DNA of 64,000 bases, from assembly GCF_036711975.1 (NCBI RefSeq), contig NC_091975.1, positions 14,696,501 through 14,760,500 on the forward strand, in the 5' to 3' direction. The notes beneath the pieces are model-generated. The model did not search any database, was not told the origin of the DNA, and saw nothing but the letters and a program-made list of their open reading frames with translations. The stretch is from Onthophagus taurus. Its lineage: Eukaryota; Arthropoda; Insecta; Coleoptera; Scarabaeidae. Shown in pieces: positions 21,607 to 31,630 of the stretch. Every line of letters starts with the position of its first letter. Position 1 is the stretch's first letter. A program made the translations under genes and the position numbers.

Positions 21607-22098
21607 ATGTCGAAAACATTCGGGTTTTACCTTTTACAAGAATATTTGCTAAAATACCAATCTTTGCCAACACAGCAAGGACTACGCGGTTTTGGACCGA
21701 TAATTTTGATTGGTATAAATATAATTTGTGGAATCTGCCCATTTATATCAACATTTATAAGTAAAAAATGAACGGGGTATACGTATACCTTTATTTACAT
21801 TTTAACTATTTCAGATTACAAGATTAATTATGCGAAATTTTTATTTCACATGGAATTTATTACAATGGGAGGATTATTAATATCTACTAACGTTCAACTA
21901 TTGCGAAATCGACACCGATTCTTTAAAATGTTCAATTTATTGAGTGATTTTAACCAGGTGGAAGTTCAAAGAGTTAAACACTTCAAAAGAAATTTTAAAA
22001 TTTTATTTAAAACGATTCGTTATGCTGCATTTCTTATCGCCTATTTCATAACATATTCTGTTATTAGGGTGGTAGAAAATAAAGTTTCTTCTATTTAG
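21607..22098 (+). pseudogene. Odorant receptor A, 5' part (exons 1-2), truncated
   Basis: Exon 1 (21607-21760) starts MSKTFGFYLLQEYLLKYQSL. A GTAAA donor is at 21761 and a TTTCAG acceptor ends at 21814. Exon 2 (from 21815) reads through HMEFITMGGLLISTNVQLLR, LSDFNQVEV and IRYAAFLIAYFITYSVI. The intron is phase 1, as in odorant receptors B, C and D. The receptor homology stops near 22095, where Penelope-like sequence begins. Exons 3-6 are missing. The protein would be a membrane ligand-gated odorant receptor. Confidence 0.85.
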
Positions 22099-22099
22099 A

Positions 22100-22560
22100 T
22101 GATGAAAATGTTTATTTATTTATGTTTTCGGTGCTTGTAGTGCTATACGAATTTATCGTATTTCGAATAGAAATTATTCGTCCTCAGGCACGACTACAAA
22201 ACATAAAACATTCAAACTAGGTGAGTGTCTTAATTAAACATTATAATACATTGAACAAAACTTATTTCACAGGACATATTAAAATTTAAAAGTTAAAATC
22301 AACACTATTAAAATACTATTAATCAATACTATTAAAACATTATTAGAAAACATATTTACCGTCAATTTGTTTAGGTATTAAAAAAGATGTTAAACATTCT
22401 CGATAAATTTGAGGTGTAGGAAAACGTTTAATACGACCAAAAATTAATATTCTTTGTTGTAGGGTAAAGATCTTAAACTTTTGAAACCAAATGTAGAACT
22501 GGGGTCTTTGTGGTTCAAACAGGGTTAGAAAAGGTGGGGTTTCAGAAAACAGGAAAGATT
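22100..22560 (-). mobile_element. Penelope-like element terminal segment, minus strand
   Basis: On the minus strand this holds a 3' untranslated part, then the hammerhead-like motif (22134-22198) and an A-rich tail ending at about 22100 against odorant receptor A. The stretch 22467-22550 is the inverted copy of 23612-23702 (AAGTTTAAGATCTTTA, CCTTTTCTAACCCTGTTTGA), which lies downstream of a GIY-YIG frame. Inverted partial copies are common for Penelope-like elements. Confidence 0.65.
22134..22198 (-). ncRNA. Hammerhead ribozyme-like motif
   Basis: On the minus strand: CTGAGGA (consensus CUGANGA), a GAATA/TATTC stem with an ATTTC loop, GAAA, an ATACGA/TCGTAT stem, then ATA directly before GCAC, which pairs with GTGC upstream of the core. 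ATA fits the NUH cleavage rule. One extra C lies between the core and stem II, so activity is uncertain. Hammerheads are known from Penelope-like elements. Confidence 0.55.
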
Positions 22561-23044
22561 TATTTCAAATTTATTTATTTCATTTAAAATAGGAAAAAAA
22601 CCTATCCAAATTTAACATCATCCCGGCCTTCAATTCAGGTAAGAAACTAATCAATCAATTTATAAATAACGTTGTGAATAAACGTCGAACAAGTATGAAT
22701 TAAAGAGGTTAAATAAAAAGTGATCTCTCCTCGCGATCTTTCCTTATTTATAGACAATAGTGGTACGATGATTCGAAGACGTATTTGACCAATAGAAAAT
22801 GAAATTGTATGTCACAACTGAGCAATGAAAAAGAGAATACCAAATTGCTGAAATGGTATCACACGATCTAGGATCGAAACATCGTACGTGATTGTAAATG
22901 CGATATCTGCATTTATTTCTTAAGAATCCGAACAAAGAAAATAGTTCGGATCGCGAGGCATATTTCTAAGAAAATGAAAGAAAAACAAGGGTTCATTATA
23001 CTAAAATTAATAATTAATTAATACAATAAAGTAATAATAAAATA

Positions 23045-23425
23045 ATGCTACTACACAACAATAACAAGCATAAATTCGACATGTTAAAGTTAAGTGGCAT
23101 ATACAAAATGTCTTGTAGCAGTTGTGATGACTTCTATATAGGACAAACAGGTAGAAACTTAAAAATAAGAGCTCATGAACACCTTAATAGAACATCCTAT
23201 ACCTTCTATAAACACCTACAAAACAACCAACACACATCTAACATAAGTAATATTAAATTAATTGAAAGTATAAACAAGTCCAAAGAACTCGACCTATACG
23301 AAGAACTTTTTATACTTAACTATAAAAACAAATTTAAAAATAACGGTAATGGCAATCTGATAAACGATATCACCGACTTTAATAACTTCAGACATTTCCA
23401 TATATATATTAATACACAAATATAG
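23045..23425 (+). CDS. GIY-YIG endonuclease domain of a Penelope-like element
   Basis: A 126-codon open frame. It shows the GIYKM...YIGQTGRNLKIRAHEH signature of the GIY-YIG nuclease found at the C-terminus of Penelope-like reverse transcriptases, with a later conserved glutamate (DLYEELFILNYKNK). The nuclease nicks target DNA for reverse transcription. No RT domain is attached upstream, so it is a 5'-truncated element. The ATG start is only the first in the frame. Confidence 0.8.
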   Translation: MLLHNNNKHKFDMLKLSGIYKMSCSSCDDFYIGQTGRNLKIRAHEHLNRTSYTFYKHLQNNQHTSNISNIKLIESINKSKELDLYEELFILNYKNKFKNNGNGNLINDITDFNNFRHFHIYINTQI

Positions 23426-23705
23426 TTTTAAATTTTCCTCAACCCTTAGATTCTAAGTTAAGCATGACAATATCACTATGTATTGCTGATTTCGATTTAG
23501 TTTTTTATTGTGATTTTTAGTGTCTTTTCGCTTTTCGAAACAATTGAAGCATTTTATGAAAGTATTTACACTTGCGCACGTGTTCTTGTATTACATCTAG
23601 CCAATTTTATACCTGTTTATCTGAAACTCCACCTTTTCTAACCCTGTTTGAACCACAAAGACCGCGGTTCTACATTTGGTTTCAAAAGTTTAAGATCTTT
23701 ATAAG
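23426..23705 (+). mobile_element. Penelope-like element 3' region
   Basis: It follows the GIY-YIG frame. The last 90 bp (23612-23702) are the inverted counterpart of 22467-22550. Confidence 0.6.
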
Positions 23706-23717
23706 TACCTCCTTTGT

Positions 23718-23775
23718 CCCCCTCAAGGCAACTTGGAGCTATTTAGCCAGCGGGAAGGGAACGCCAGGGAGATGC
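23718..23775 (+). mobile_element. Tc1 fragment
   Basis: CTCAAGGCAACTTGGAGCTA followed by TTTAGCCAGCGGGAAGGGA is the complement of a part of Tc1 copies 1 and 2 (20610-20660). Only about 60 bp remain. Confidence 0.8.
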
Positions 23776-24284
23776 ACATTAGAAATTGAGAAGCAGATAT
23801 GAGAAGACGACACGCAGAGAAGATTTTTTATAATATAAGTGATATAAATTCATTGAAGTGGAAATAATAGTTATAATATTAATAATAATAATATATTATT
23901 ATATGAACATATAATGAGGGCTATTATTCATGAAGGTTAAGTTTATGTCACGAGCGTAGCGAGTGGCATAATTAACCTGAGTCGTTTTCTTTACGAAAAT
24001 TAATTAATTTATGCTTAAATCATACGAAAAAAGAAATTTGTTTAGGTTTTTTAATGTCAAACATTTAGACACTCCTAAAAAATTGAAATGACGTTTTTTG
24101 AACTTTTAACGTTTCAAATAATTATTATTAGTTTGGTCAAGATGGCTAACCGTGAATAATGATTATTATTCACCACTATTATTCACTCCGTGAAAAATGA
24201 CTACCATTTTGTTTTAGAAAACTCATTATAAGGTATATATTATAAGGTAGTCGTGGACAAACTTGTTTATTAATACGTTTGATG
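23776..24284. other. No gene recognised
   Basis: AT-rich intergenic DNA with short AATAATAATATATTATT words and two ATTATTCAC palindrome-like copies near 24165-24185. Confidence 0.4.
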
Positions 24285-24600
24285 ATAAAGTTTGTTTGTA
24301 AAATCGCAAAATGTCAATGTTGAATTACAGCAAGAATCAAAAATATTTGTTAAAGTTTAAAAAATCATACCGAATTTGATTATAGGAATTAAGAAACCAC
24401 GTTTATCTTCAATTAAAGCTTAAATTTTGATCTTTATTTTTATGCCTAATAAGTAATACGTATCATAATAAAGTTTGTTTGTAAAATCGAAAAGTGTCAA
24501 TGATTAATTCTAGCAAAAACCGAAAATGTTTGTTAAACTTTAAAAAGTCATATCAACTGCATTTCTAAGAGTCAAGAAACGATTTATATCTGAAATTGGA
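24285..24600. repeat. Direct repeat, two units with 184-bp spacing
   Basis: ATAAAGTTTGTTTGTAAAAT and the following TGTCAAT...TGTTAAA(G/C)TTTAAAAA(A/G)TCATA occur at 24285-24390 and again at 24469-24575. Confidence 0.75.
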
Positions 24601-24815
24601 GCAAGATGAATGCATTTTAGGATAATACAAAAAGTTTTATGTAGGATTATAAATATGTTCAGATCATAGATCTCAATCGACATCATCATAGAAAAAATAA
24701 ACAAAGTAGATAACCGAAAAATTTATTGTTGCTTTAAAGTGAATGTTAATATAAATTCTTTGCATAGAAATAAAAAAATAAGTGGACTAAATATTGATAT
24801 AAAAATATATTAATT

Positions 24816-26241
24816 TTAAGCGATTCTCTTCTTCATGACTTGTAAAATCCAATTATAGAAAACATATACCTTCTTGTACTCCTTAATTAAACAACATTTA
24901 ATAATTAATTTTAATTCTTAAGTATGTATATCAATTAGAAATTATTAAATATTTACTTTAGCTGCTGCTGCGTGTGACACTTCGCCGAATAGAGGAATAT
25001 CCATAATGAGAGGTTTTTGGCTCATACACAACAATATCAAAACATCTTTTCGTGTTGAAACGTCCGCTTCAAATCAGTTCAAGTTATAAACATCTTCAGC
25101 AACGCTACCAGCCTATTAACAAATATCACTTTATTAACATTTTAGGTGAATAACACATTAGTTCATACCGCTGTGGTAAATCTCTGTCCAATTGCGTGAG
25201 CTGTATATAGTCCTATTGATGATGATAGCATCATAAAGCAACTTATTAAATTCTTTTCCTATAAAAATTAGTTTATTAGCAATTAAATGATTATATCATA
25301 CGAGACCTCAAACCAAAAGAAATGCGGTGACTGAGATTGTTATCCAAAGTATAAAACAAAATTTTGTAGACGCAATAAAGCCCGCATAGAAATTGTAAAC
25401 GCATTTAAACTTTCTAAAATCATAAATGATGTCGTAAAGGTTGTAAAATAAACTCCAAGATTAGTATACCTGAAAATATCTTGATGATACAAGACGATAG
25501 GTCGCAAACTCTTAAAATTTTCTTTCTTATTTCTTGTTAAATGTGTGTTGTTAATCATGATTTTAACGTTTTCAATTCGTACGATTAATAATTCAACCGA
25601 ATAGGCATACATTATTGATGCAAAAATTGTGATATGCAATCCACTGCTTATGACATAAATTTGGAATAATATTATTAAGGTTATTTCCCACTGCTTCAAT
25701 TCAAATGGTACATAATATTCCACTATGAAGCAGACTTTAGTATTAACGACGTTGTCACAATCATTTCGTATCATAACATAGTACGCCATAAGATATCCGA
25801 AAAGAAATCCACCGAAGCGAAGCAATTTCAAAATAATTTTCATATTTTCTTCAATAAATTTAAATCTTTTATGGTGAACGAGTTGTTTAATATCACTTAA
25901 TGTGGTAATCATTTCGAGCAACTCATATCGTTTTCGCAAAGCTTGAATGGTATTAATCAGAATAATTGTAGACATAGCAAGAAATTCCAGATAAAATAAT
26001 ATATTAAGAAAGTCCTTCTTGTAATCTAAATTCGTTAAAATAACCATATTAATGTATACTTAATTATTGTTGTTGTAACACACTCACTTGTAAGTTTTAT
26101 AAAAAATGGATAAAAGCTCCAAATTAAGTTGATTACGATCAATATGAATGCTCCCAATTTATTAAATCCGCGCGAGGTGGGCCAAGAGTTGCATTTGCGC
26201 AAATACTTTTCGAGAAGGTAAAAACCGAGTGTTTTCGACAT
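24816..26241 (-). pseudogene. Odorant receptor B, six exons, one in-frame TGA
   Basis: Exons on the minus strand: 26241-26088, 26025-25470, 25413-25314, 25258-25169, 25112-24957, 24881-24816. All introns are GT-AG and 55-75 bp long, and phases join correctly. The total is 374 codons including the stop, the usual receptor length. The start MSKTLGFYLLEKYLRK matches odorant receptor A. Hydrophobic segments occur throughout, and the C-terminal part has IGLYTAHAIGQRFTTA then VSTRKDVLILLCMSQKPL, a typical TM6-TM7 stretch. Codon 313 is TGA where a tryptophan is expected (NLN-stop-FEADVSTRK; odorant receptor C has NLNW there). Apart from this the gene is intact. The last exon is supported by a similar sequence in C. 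Confidence 0.85.
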
Positions 26242-26394
26242 CTTGAATGATGTTGAACTAAAAGGAAAGAAAGCTTAGCTTCTAGTCTACGTGTATGTGG
26301 ATACGTGTACCAATATTAAAATTTGAATTATGACTATTGATTTATCATCTACATTTTTTAATCTGAACAATAAGTAAATTTCTGAAGAAATGTA

Positions 26395-26585
26395 TTACCT
26401 CAAAAATGTTTACAAGGACGATTTAATTTGAAACGTGTTAACTCAAAAACTAATCAAATTGCGCTCAAATCTTTTATTTTGTTAAAAAGTAGGTTCTTTG
26501 CGTTATAAATTGGCAAAAGATTCATTTTGGTATTTTAAAATCGATGAGTTATGATTTTTTGAAAATGGTTCTAAAATATTAAAAT
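26395..26585. repeat. Probable dispersed repeat
   Basis: TTTTGGTATTTTAAAATCGA and TGAGTTATGATTTTTTGAAA resemble the stretch near 12755-12800. The rest is not shared. Confidence 0.4.
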
Positions 26586-26589
26586 ATTT

Positions 26590-27195
26590 AGAAACACGAT
26601 TTCTCGCAGGGATAGCACCCATGGATGCAAAAGCACCAAAGCTTAAAAACTCCACATGTCTTGCGCATGCCTGCCCTGAAAGAAGTGATCAATGTATGCC
26701 CTTTTCTCCCTCCTAATGGCACCATTTGCATAATTACGCAATTGTTTATAGTAATTAAAATTGCTTTCATTTGGCTGGGATCTATATTTAGAATATGCCT
26801 TATTCCTCAATTTAAACAGCAACTTAATATTTTCTGTTATCCATGGCTTATGTTTACGACGCAGAATAACAGTACGCACCGGGGCATGCACATCAAACAG
26901 CGAAAGAATATGAAAATTTATAAAGTCAACTTTGTCACTAATACTGCTTAATTGAGTTACATGATGCCAGGGAATAGCACTAAGATCGGAAGAGAAAGCA
27001 TCAACATTAAAACTGTGAAAATCACGGAATGACACCAGTCGCGGCACACCACCATCCACAGAAGCGAGATTCAAGAACACATATACCATGTGACGATCTG
27101 CAACATTGTGTATATCAACAACACCAGAGTCAGTAACATCATTAACTGAGGTGATAATAAAATCAATCAATGTAGAAGATGTACCAGTTATACTT
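26590..27195 (-). mobile_element. CR1/jockey-like non-LTR element, endonuclease fragment
   Basis: On the minus strand the frame carries the C-terminal half of an AP-type endonuclease and the following linker: TGTSSTLIDFIITS, FRDFHSFNVDAF, SLFDVHAPVRTVILRRKH, KPWITENIKLLFKLRNKA and YANGAIRREKRAYIDHFF. Such enzymes nick the target for reverse transcription. The fragment lacks both its start and the RT domain. Its 5' end abuts the alpha-tubulin fragment at about 27195. Confidence 0.85.
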
Positions 27196-27558
27196 ATGGT
27201 CGATAATGAAGACATCTATGATATCTGAAGACGTAATTTGGATATCGAACGCCCTTCATACACCAACTTGAATCGTTTGATCGCCCAAATCGTTTCTTCC
27301 ATCACCGGCTCTTTACGTTTCGATGGTGCTCTCAATATCGACCTTACCGAATTCCAAACAAATTTGGTTAAATATCCTCGCATTCATTTCCCTCTTGTTA
27401 CATATGCACCTGTTATTTCTACTGAAAAAGCCTACCATGAACAACTTTCTGTAGGTGAAGTCACTAATGCCTGTTATCAACCTGCCAATCAAATGGTAAA
27501 ATGCGATCCTCGTCATGGTAAATACATGGCTTGTTGCATGTTGTATCGTGGAGATGTA
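27196..27558 (+). pseudogene. Alpha-tubulin fragment 2 (about residues 203-323)
   Basis: The frame reads MVDNEDIYDI, a TGA stop, then [57 protein letters not shown] and [20 protein letters not shown]. It is clearly alpha-tubulin, the microtubule subunit. It begins exactly at the methionine after the phenylalanine that ends the second fragment at 61844. The stop replaces a conserved cysteine. Gypsy RT sequence starts directly after GDV without any gap. There is no intron, promoter or remaining tubulin next to it. Confidence 0.9.
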
Positions 27559-29641
27559 CACCGACTTTTGAAAAACATGTTGAGGTTTTATCGGAGATCT
27601 TTGTTCGCCTGGCTGGTGCTAATTTAACTCTCAAGAAGGAGATATGTCATTTCTGTAGACCTGAATTAAAATATCTGGGCTATGTGGTGAATAATAGTGG
27701 ATTGTTGGTTGACCCGGATAAGGTTTCAGCGATTCTTAATTTACAGGCTCCTAAATGAATGACGGGTTGGTATAGACGTTTCATACCGAACTTTTCGACA
27801 ATTTTAGTGTAGTTAGAGGAGTCCTAACTAACTTAACTAAGAAAAGTACTGCTTTCTTGAGGTCTTACGAATGTGAGAAATCGTTTTCCTTACTGAAGCA
27901 ACAACTGATTTCAGCTCCGATTCTCTCATGTCCTGATTTTTCTCTTCCTTTTTCTGTCCAAACTGATGCCTCTGATTTTGGTGTTGGTGCGGTCTTGAGT
28001 CAGGAAGCTGAGGGTGGTGAACAGGTTATCAGCTATATTAGTCGTTCATTGAATAAAGCCGAGCGAAGTTATTCTACAACTGAAAAAGAGTGTTTAGCTG
28101 TATTGTGAGCTATTGAAAAATTTCGTCCTTATATCGAGGGTTCTCATTTTACTGTTGTTACGGACCACTATTTACTCGTGTGGTTGAATAGACTTCAGAA
28201 TCCCTCTGGTCGTTTGGCTCGGTGGGCAATCAAGCTTCAGCAATATAAGTTTACGTACTATCACTCACAGAAAAGGAAAGGATCATGTTGTGCCGGATCT
28301 ACTTTCTCGTTCGGTGCCTACTTTGAATTCGGTTAATGTTGCGTCGTCGAATAGTACTATCGCTCTTCCTATTTCGGATCCATGGTATCTTGATTTGTGG
28401 TCGAAAATATCGAATGCTCCTAGGAAGTGTCCTTCTTGGTTTGTTCAGGGTGAGTTTGTTTATAAACGAGTGAGACATACCGATCTTTCGAACTTTCTTC
28501 TGGGAGACTGGCGGATGCTCATACCCAAGTCCCAGAGGAAATGTATTATTTCCGAAAACCATGATTGCTCTAATTAATCAATACATTTATTGGCCATCAC
28601 TTCGTGCGGATGTCTCCAAATATATTAGACGGTGTACTGTTTGCGCTGCTCATAAAATTGAACAAAAGTGCTGGTTTCTATGCTCCTCGTGTTATTCCTT
28701 CTTACCCATGGCAGGTTCTTTGTTGTAATATCGTTGGTCCCTTGCCTAGATGTTCTAAGGGCAATAGTTTTATCTTGGTGATTGCCGATTGCTTCACTAA
28801 GTTTGCTTGTTTCTTTCCTCTACGTAGTGTCACTGCAGATAAGGTGGTTGAAATTATGGAGAATAATATTTTCTTACTGTTCGATGCTCCTCAGTATCTT
28901 ATCACGGACAATGATATACAATTTGGAAGTAAAATCTTTACCAAACTATGTAACCAGTATAGAACCAGTATTCTTTATACGGCTAGTATCATCCTAGAGC
29001 AAATCCTGCAGAAAGAATAAAAAATAGGGTATTAAAAACAATGATTTCATCTTATGTTAAAGAAAATCAGCGTCTTTGGGATGTTAATCTCGCGAAGATT
29101 GGTTGTGCAATTAGAACTGCGAAACACGATGTTATAGGATGTTCTCCTTTCTTTACCTTCTGTGTTAGAGAACATGTGTAATATGGTGACCTATTTAAAA
29201 ACCCTATCGATTTAAAAGAGGATTCCTTTATCAATCCTGACCGATCTAGTAGTACCCAACTATCACCAGATTCTTATGAACTTCTTCCGAAAACCATCCT
29301 AAATAAAAAGAAACAGTCTATAACTCGTACTCAAAATAGGTATAGTCTAAGGAAACGCGTGGTGAAATATAAAGTGAATGATTCTGTTTGGAAACGAAAT
29401 TTTATACTGTCTGATGCTTCGAAATACTTTAACGCTAAATCGGCTCCTAAGTTCGTGGGTCCTTATCGTATTAAATCTGTAGTGTCTCCCTGGACGTATG
29501 AGTTGATGGATGCAAGTGGTAAATCTCTAGGAACGTATCATGCTAAAGATCTGAAGGCCGATAATAATTCCCTGAATGATCTACACTCATCTGGAAGTAG
29601 TGATGTATCCGATGTTGACTCTGATGTTGACCTTGATAGTC
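27559..29641 (+). mobile_element. Gypsy-type LTR element, pol remnant (Gypsy-2)
   Basis: In order on the plus strand: RT C-terminus (CRPELKYLGYVVNNSGLLVD), RNase H (PFSVQTDASDFGVGAVLSQE, YSTTEKECLAVL then TGA), integrase zinc/core regions (GPLPRCSKGNSFILVIADCF, ITDNDIQFGS) and a C-terminal domain at 29359-29620 (KFVGPYRIKSVVSPWTYEL, GTYHAKDLK). Several frameshifts and stops occur, and the first integrase aspartate appears replaced (CNIVGPLP). The RT begins in mid-domain at the tubulin junction, and the 3' end meets the BEL-2 integrase at about 29641. No LTR was found. Confidence 0.85.
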
Positions 29642-31019
29642 TTGATATATTGATATCAAGTGTAGATGGTTCCGGGATGGATGTGAGAGCAGTTCCAATT
29701 AAAAAATGTCCAGGTGTTAGAACGTCAATACCGTTTGGGTCATCAGATATTGGACACAACGGTCGTGAATTTAAAATAGCTTCAATTTCAATTAATAATG
29801 TCGTAAATTCTTTGAAGGATAGAGATCCATCCCCGATAACTCGCTTGAGATGATATTTGACGGACTTAACGCCTGCCTCCCATTTTCCGCCAAAATGAGG
29901 TGCTCCAGGAGGGTTGAAAATCCATTGAGTTCCATCGTTCGCCAATAGATTTGCAATAGATTTCCATTGTTCAGATGCTGAATTGAAGAGGTTGCGGAGT
30001 TCTCGGTCAGCACCAACAAGGTTTGTCCCACAATCACTTGTGATTGTAGCAGCGATTCCTCTTCTTCCAACAAAACGCTTATATGCTGCGATAAACCCCG
30101 AAGAAGTATAATCTGTGGCGACTTCAAGATGAATAGCTGATGTGCTGAGACAAACAAAAATGATCAGATAGCCCTTGTAAATCTTACCGCCACGTCCACG
30201 CAGTGTACGCAATGAAAAGGGCCCAGCATAATCGACAGCAGTGTTCAAAAATGAACGAGATGGAATAATACGTGATTTTGGGAGTTGGCCCATTAATTGT
30301 TGACCAGTAATTGTTCTCTGACGAGCACACACCATGCATTTGTCAATAAAAGATCGGACTGGTAAACGCCCACCCAAAATCCAAAACTGCCGACGCAGAG
30401 AAGCCAGAGTTACTTGTGTACCGCCATGAAGATTGAGTAAATGATATCTGATAACCAGTGTGGTGAATGATGACATCTTTGGAAGAATAAGAGGATGCTT
30501 CTCGTTCCAATTGAAATTAGTAAATTGAAGCGTTCCACTAAGTCGCAAAAATCCGTTACCATCGATGAATGGTATTAGACGATGGAGACGATTTGATCGA
30601 GGCAGTGATTGAGTAGACATCAATATGGAAATTTCAGGTGCAAAATATATTTTTTGAACATGTTTTACCAAAACCAGTAAAGCATCATTAATTTCGGAAG
30701 TAGACAATACCGCTGAAACTGAATCCAAACATTTATTATTACATTGTTTTACAAACCTTAAACACCAGGCAGTGACGCGTAATAATCTTGTGAGAGAGGA
30801 ATAGCGCTCTATGAGGTCCCAACAGGTTAGTGTTGATGTAATTACTGACGTATGACTGTTTCGCTCTTCGAAATTTTCGGATTCAGAACAACTTGGTATA
30901 GATTGTGGCCAGGATAGATTCGGTAGATTAAGCCATTCAGGTCCTCTCCACCAAAACCGAAGATTTGGAAGCTCGGAAGGTAACACACCACAAATCAGCA
31001 GGATTTTCTTCAGAAACAA
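29641..31019 (-). pseudogene. BEL-2 integrase, C-terminally truncated
   Basis: An open frame carries the zinc-binding part (HLLNLHGGTQVTLASLRR, CMVCARQ) and the catalytic core with D in AVDYAGPF, D in TITSDCGTNLVGA and E in GGKWEAGVKSVKYHL. LTPGHFLIGTALTSIPEPS follows and homology then ends. The last 30 codons of the open frame belong to the reversed Gypsy-2 sequence. Confidence 0.85.
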
Positions 31020-31567
31020 CGTGATCCCATTGAGCAGAGGATAGTTCCTGGATCTCAGCTACTCGATTGGATACAAATTCCTTCCATCGTGACGGGTGAT
31101 TGGTAATCCAATGAAGTACAATAGTAGAATCGGTCCAAAGGTGAATATGATCACTCAATTTTAATGTTTTTTGAACACGATGCACCAACTTTACAAGCAT
31201 TAACGCGGCACAAAGTTCAAGTCGCGGAATTGTTATTCGTTTAAGTGGTGCAACCTTAGTTTTAGCCGATACGATAGTGACTGTTATTATTTGATATTAC
31301 GCGTAAATATACGACCGCGGCCAAAGCTTGCTGGGAAGCATCACTAAACCCGTGAATTTCAATAACACTAACATGATTAGATAATCCGAGCCAACGAGGT
31401 ACAGCAATTTCAGAGACTGAATGAAATTGTTTTATAAATGTACACCATCGCTTCACAAATTCGTCTGGTAATTTTTCATCCCAATCGATCTTTTTTAGCC
31501 AAAGTTCTTGCATAAATAGCTTCGCAGTAATTACGATGGGTGCCAGCCATCCCAGAGGGTCAAACAT
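30937..31567 (-). pseudogene. BEL-2 RNase H region
   Basis: Minus strand: MFDPLGWLAPIVITAKLF and FSDASQQALAAVVYL at 31262-31567, then IPRLELCAALMLVKL, LWTDSTIVLHWITN and SEENPADL at 30937-31230. Frameshifts occur near 31262 and near 30990 just after NPADL. Confidence 0.85.
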
Positions 31568-31630
31568 TTGTGCAACAACTGATAATATGCTTCTCTTTGT
31601 GAACGTATTACATTCAACTGAAAATGTTTT

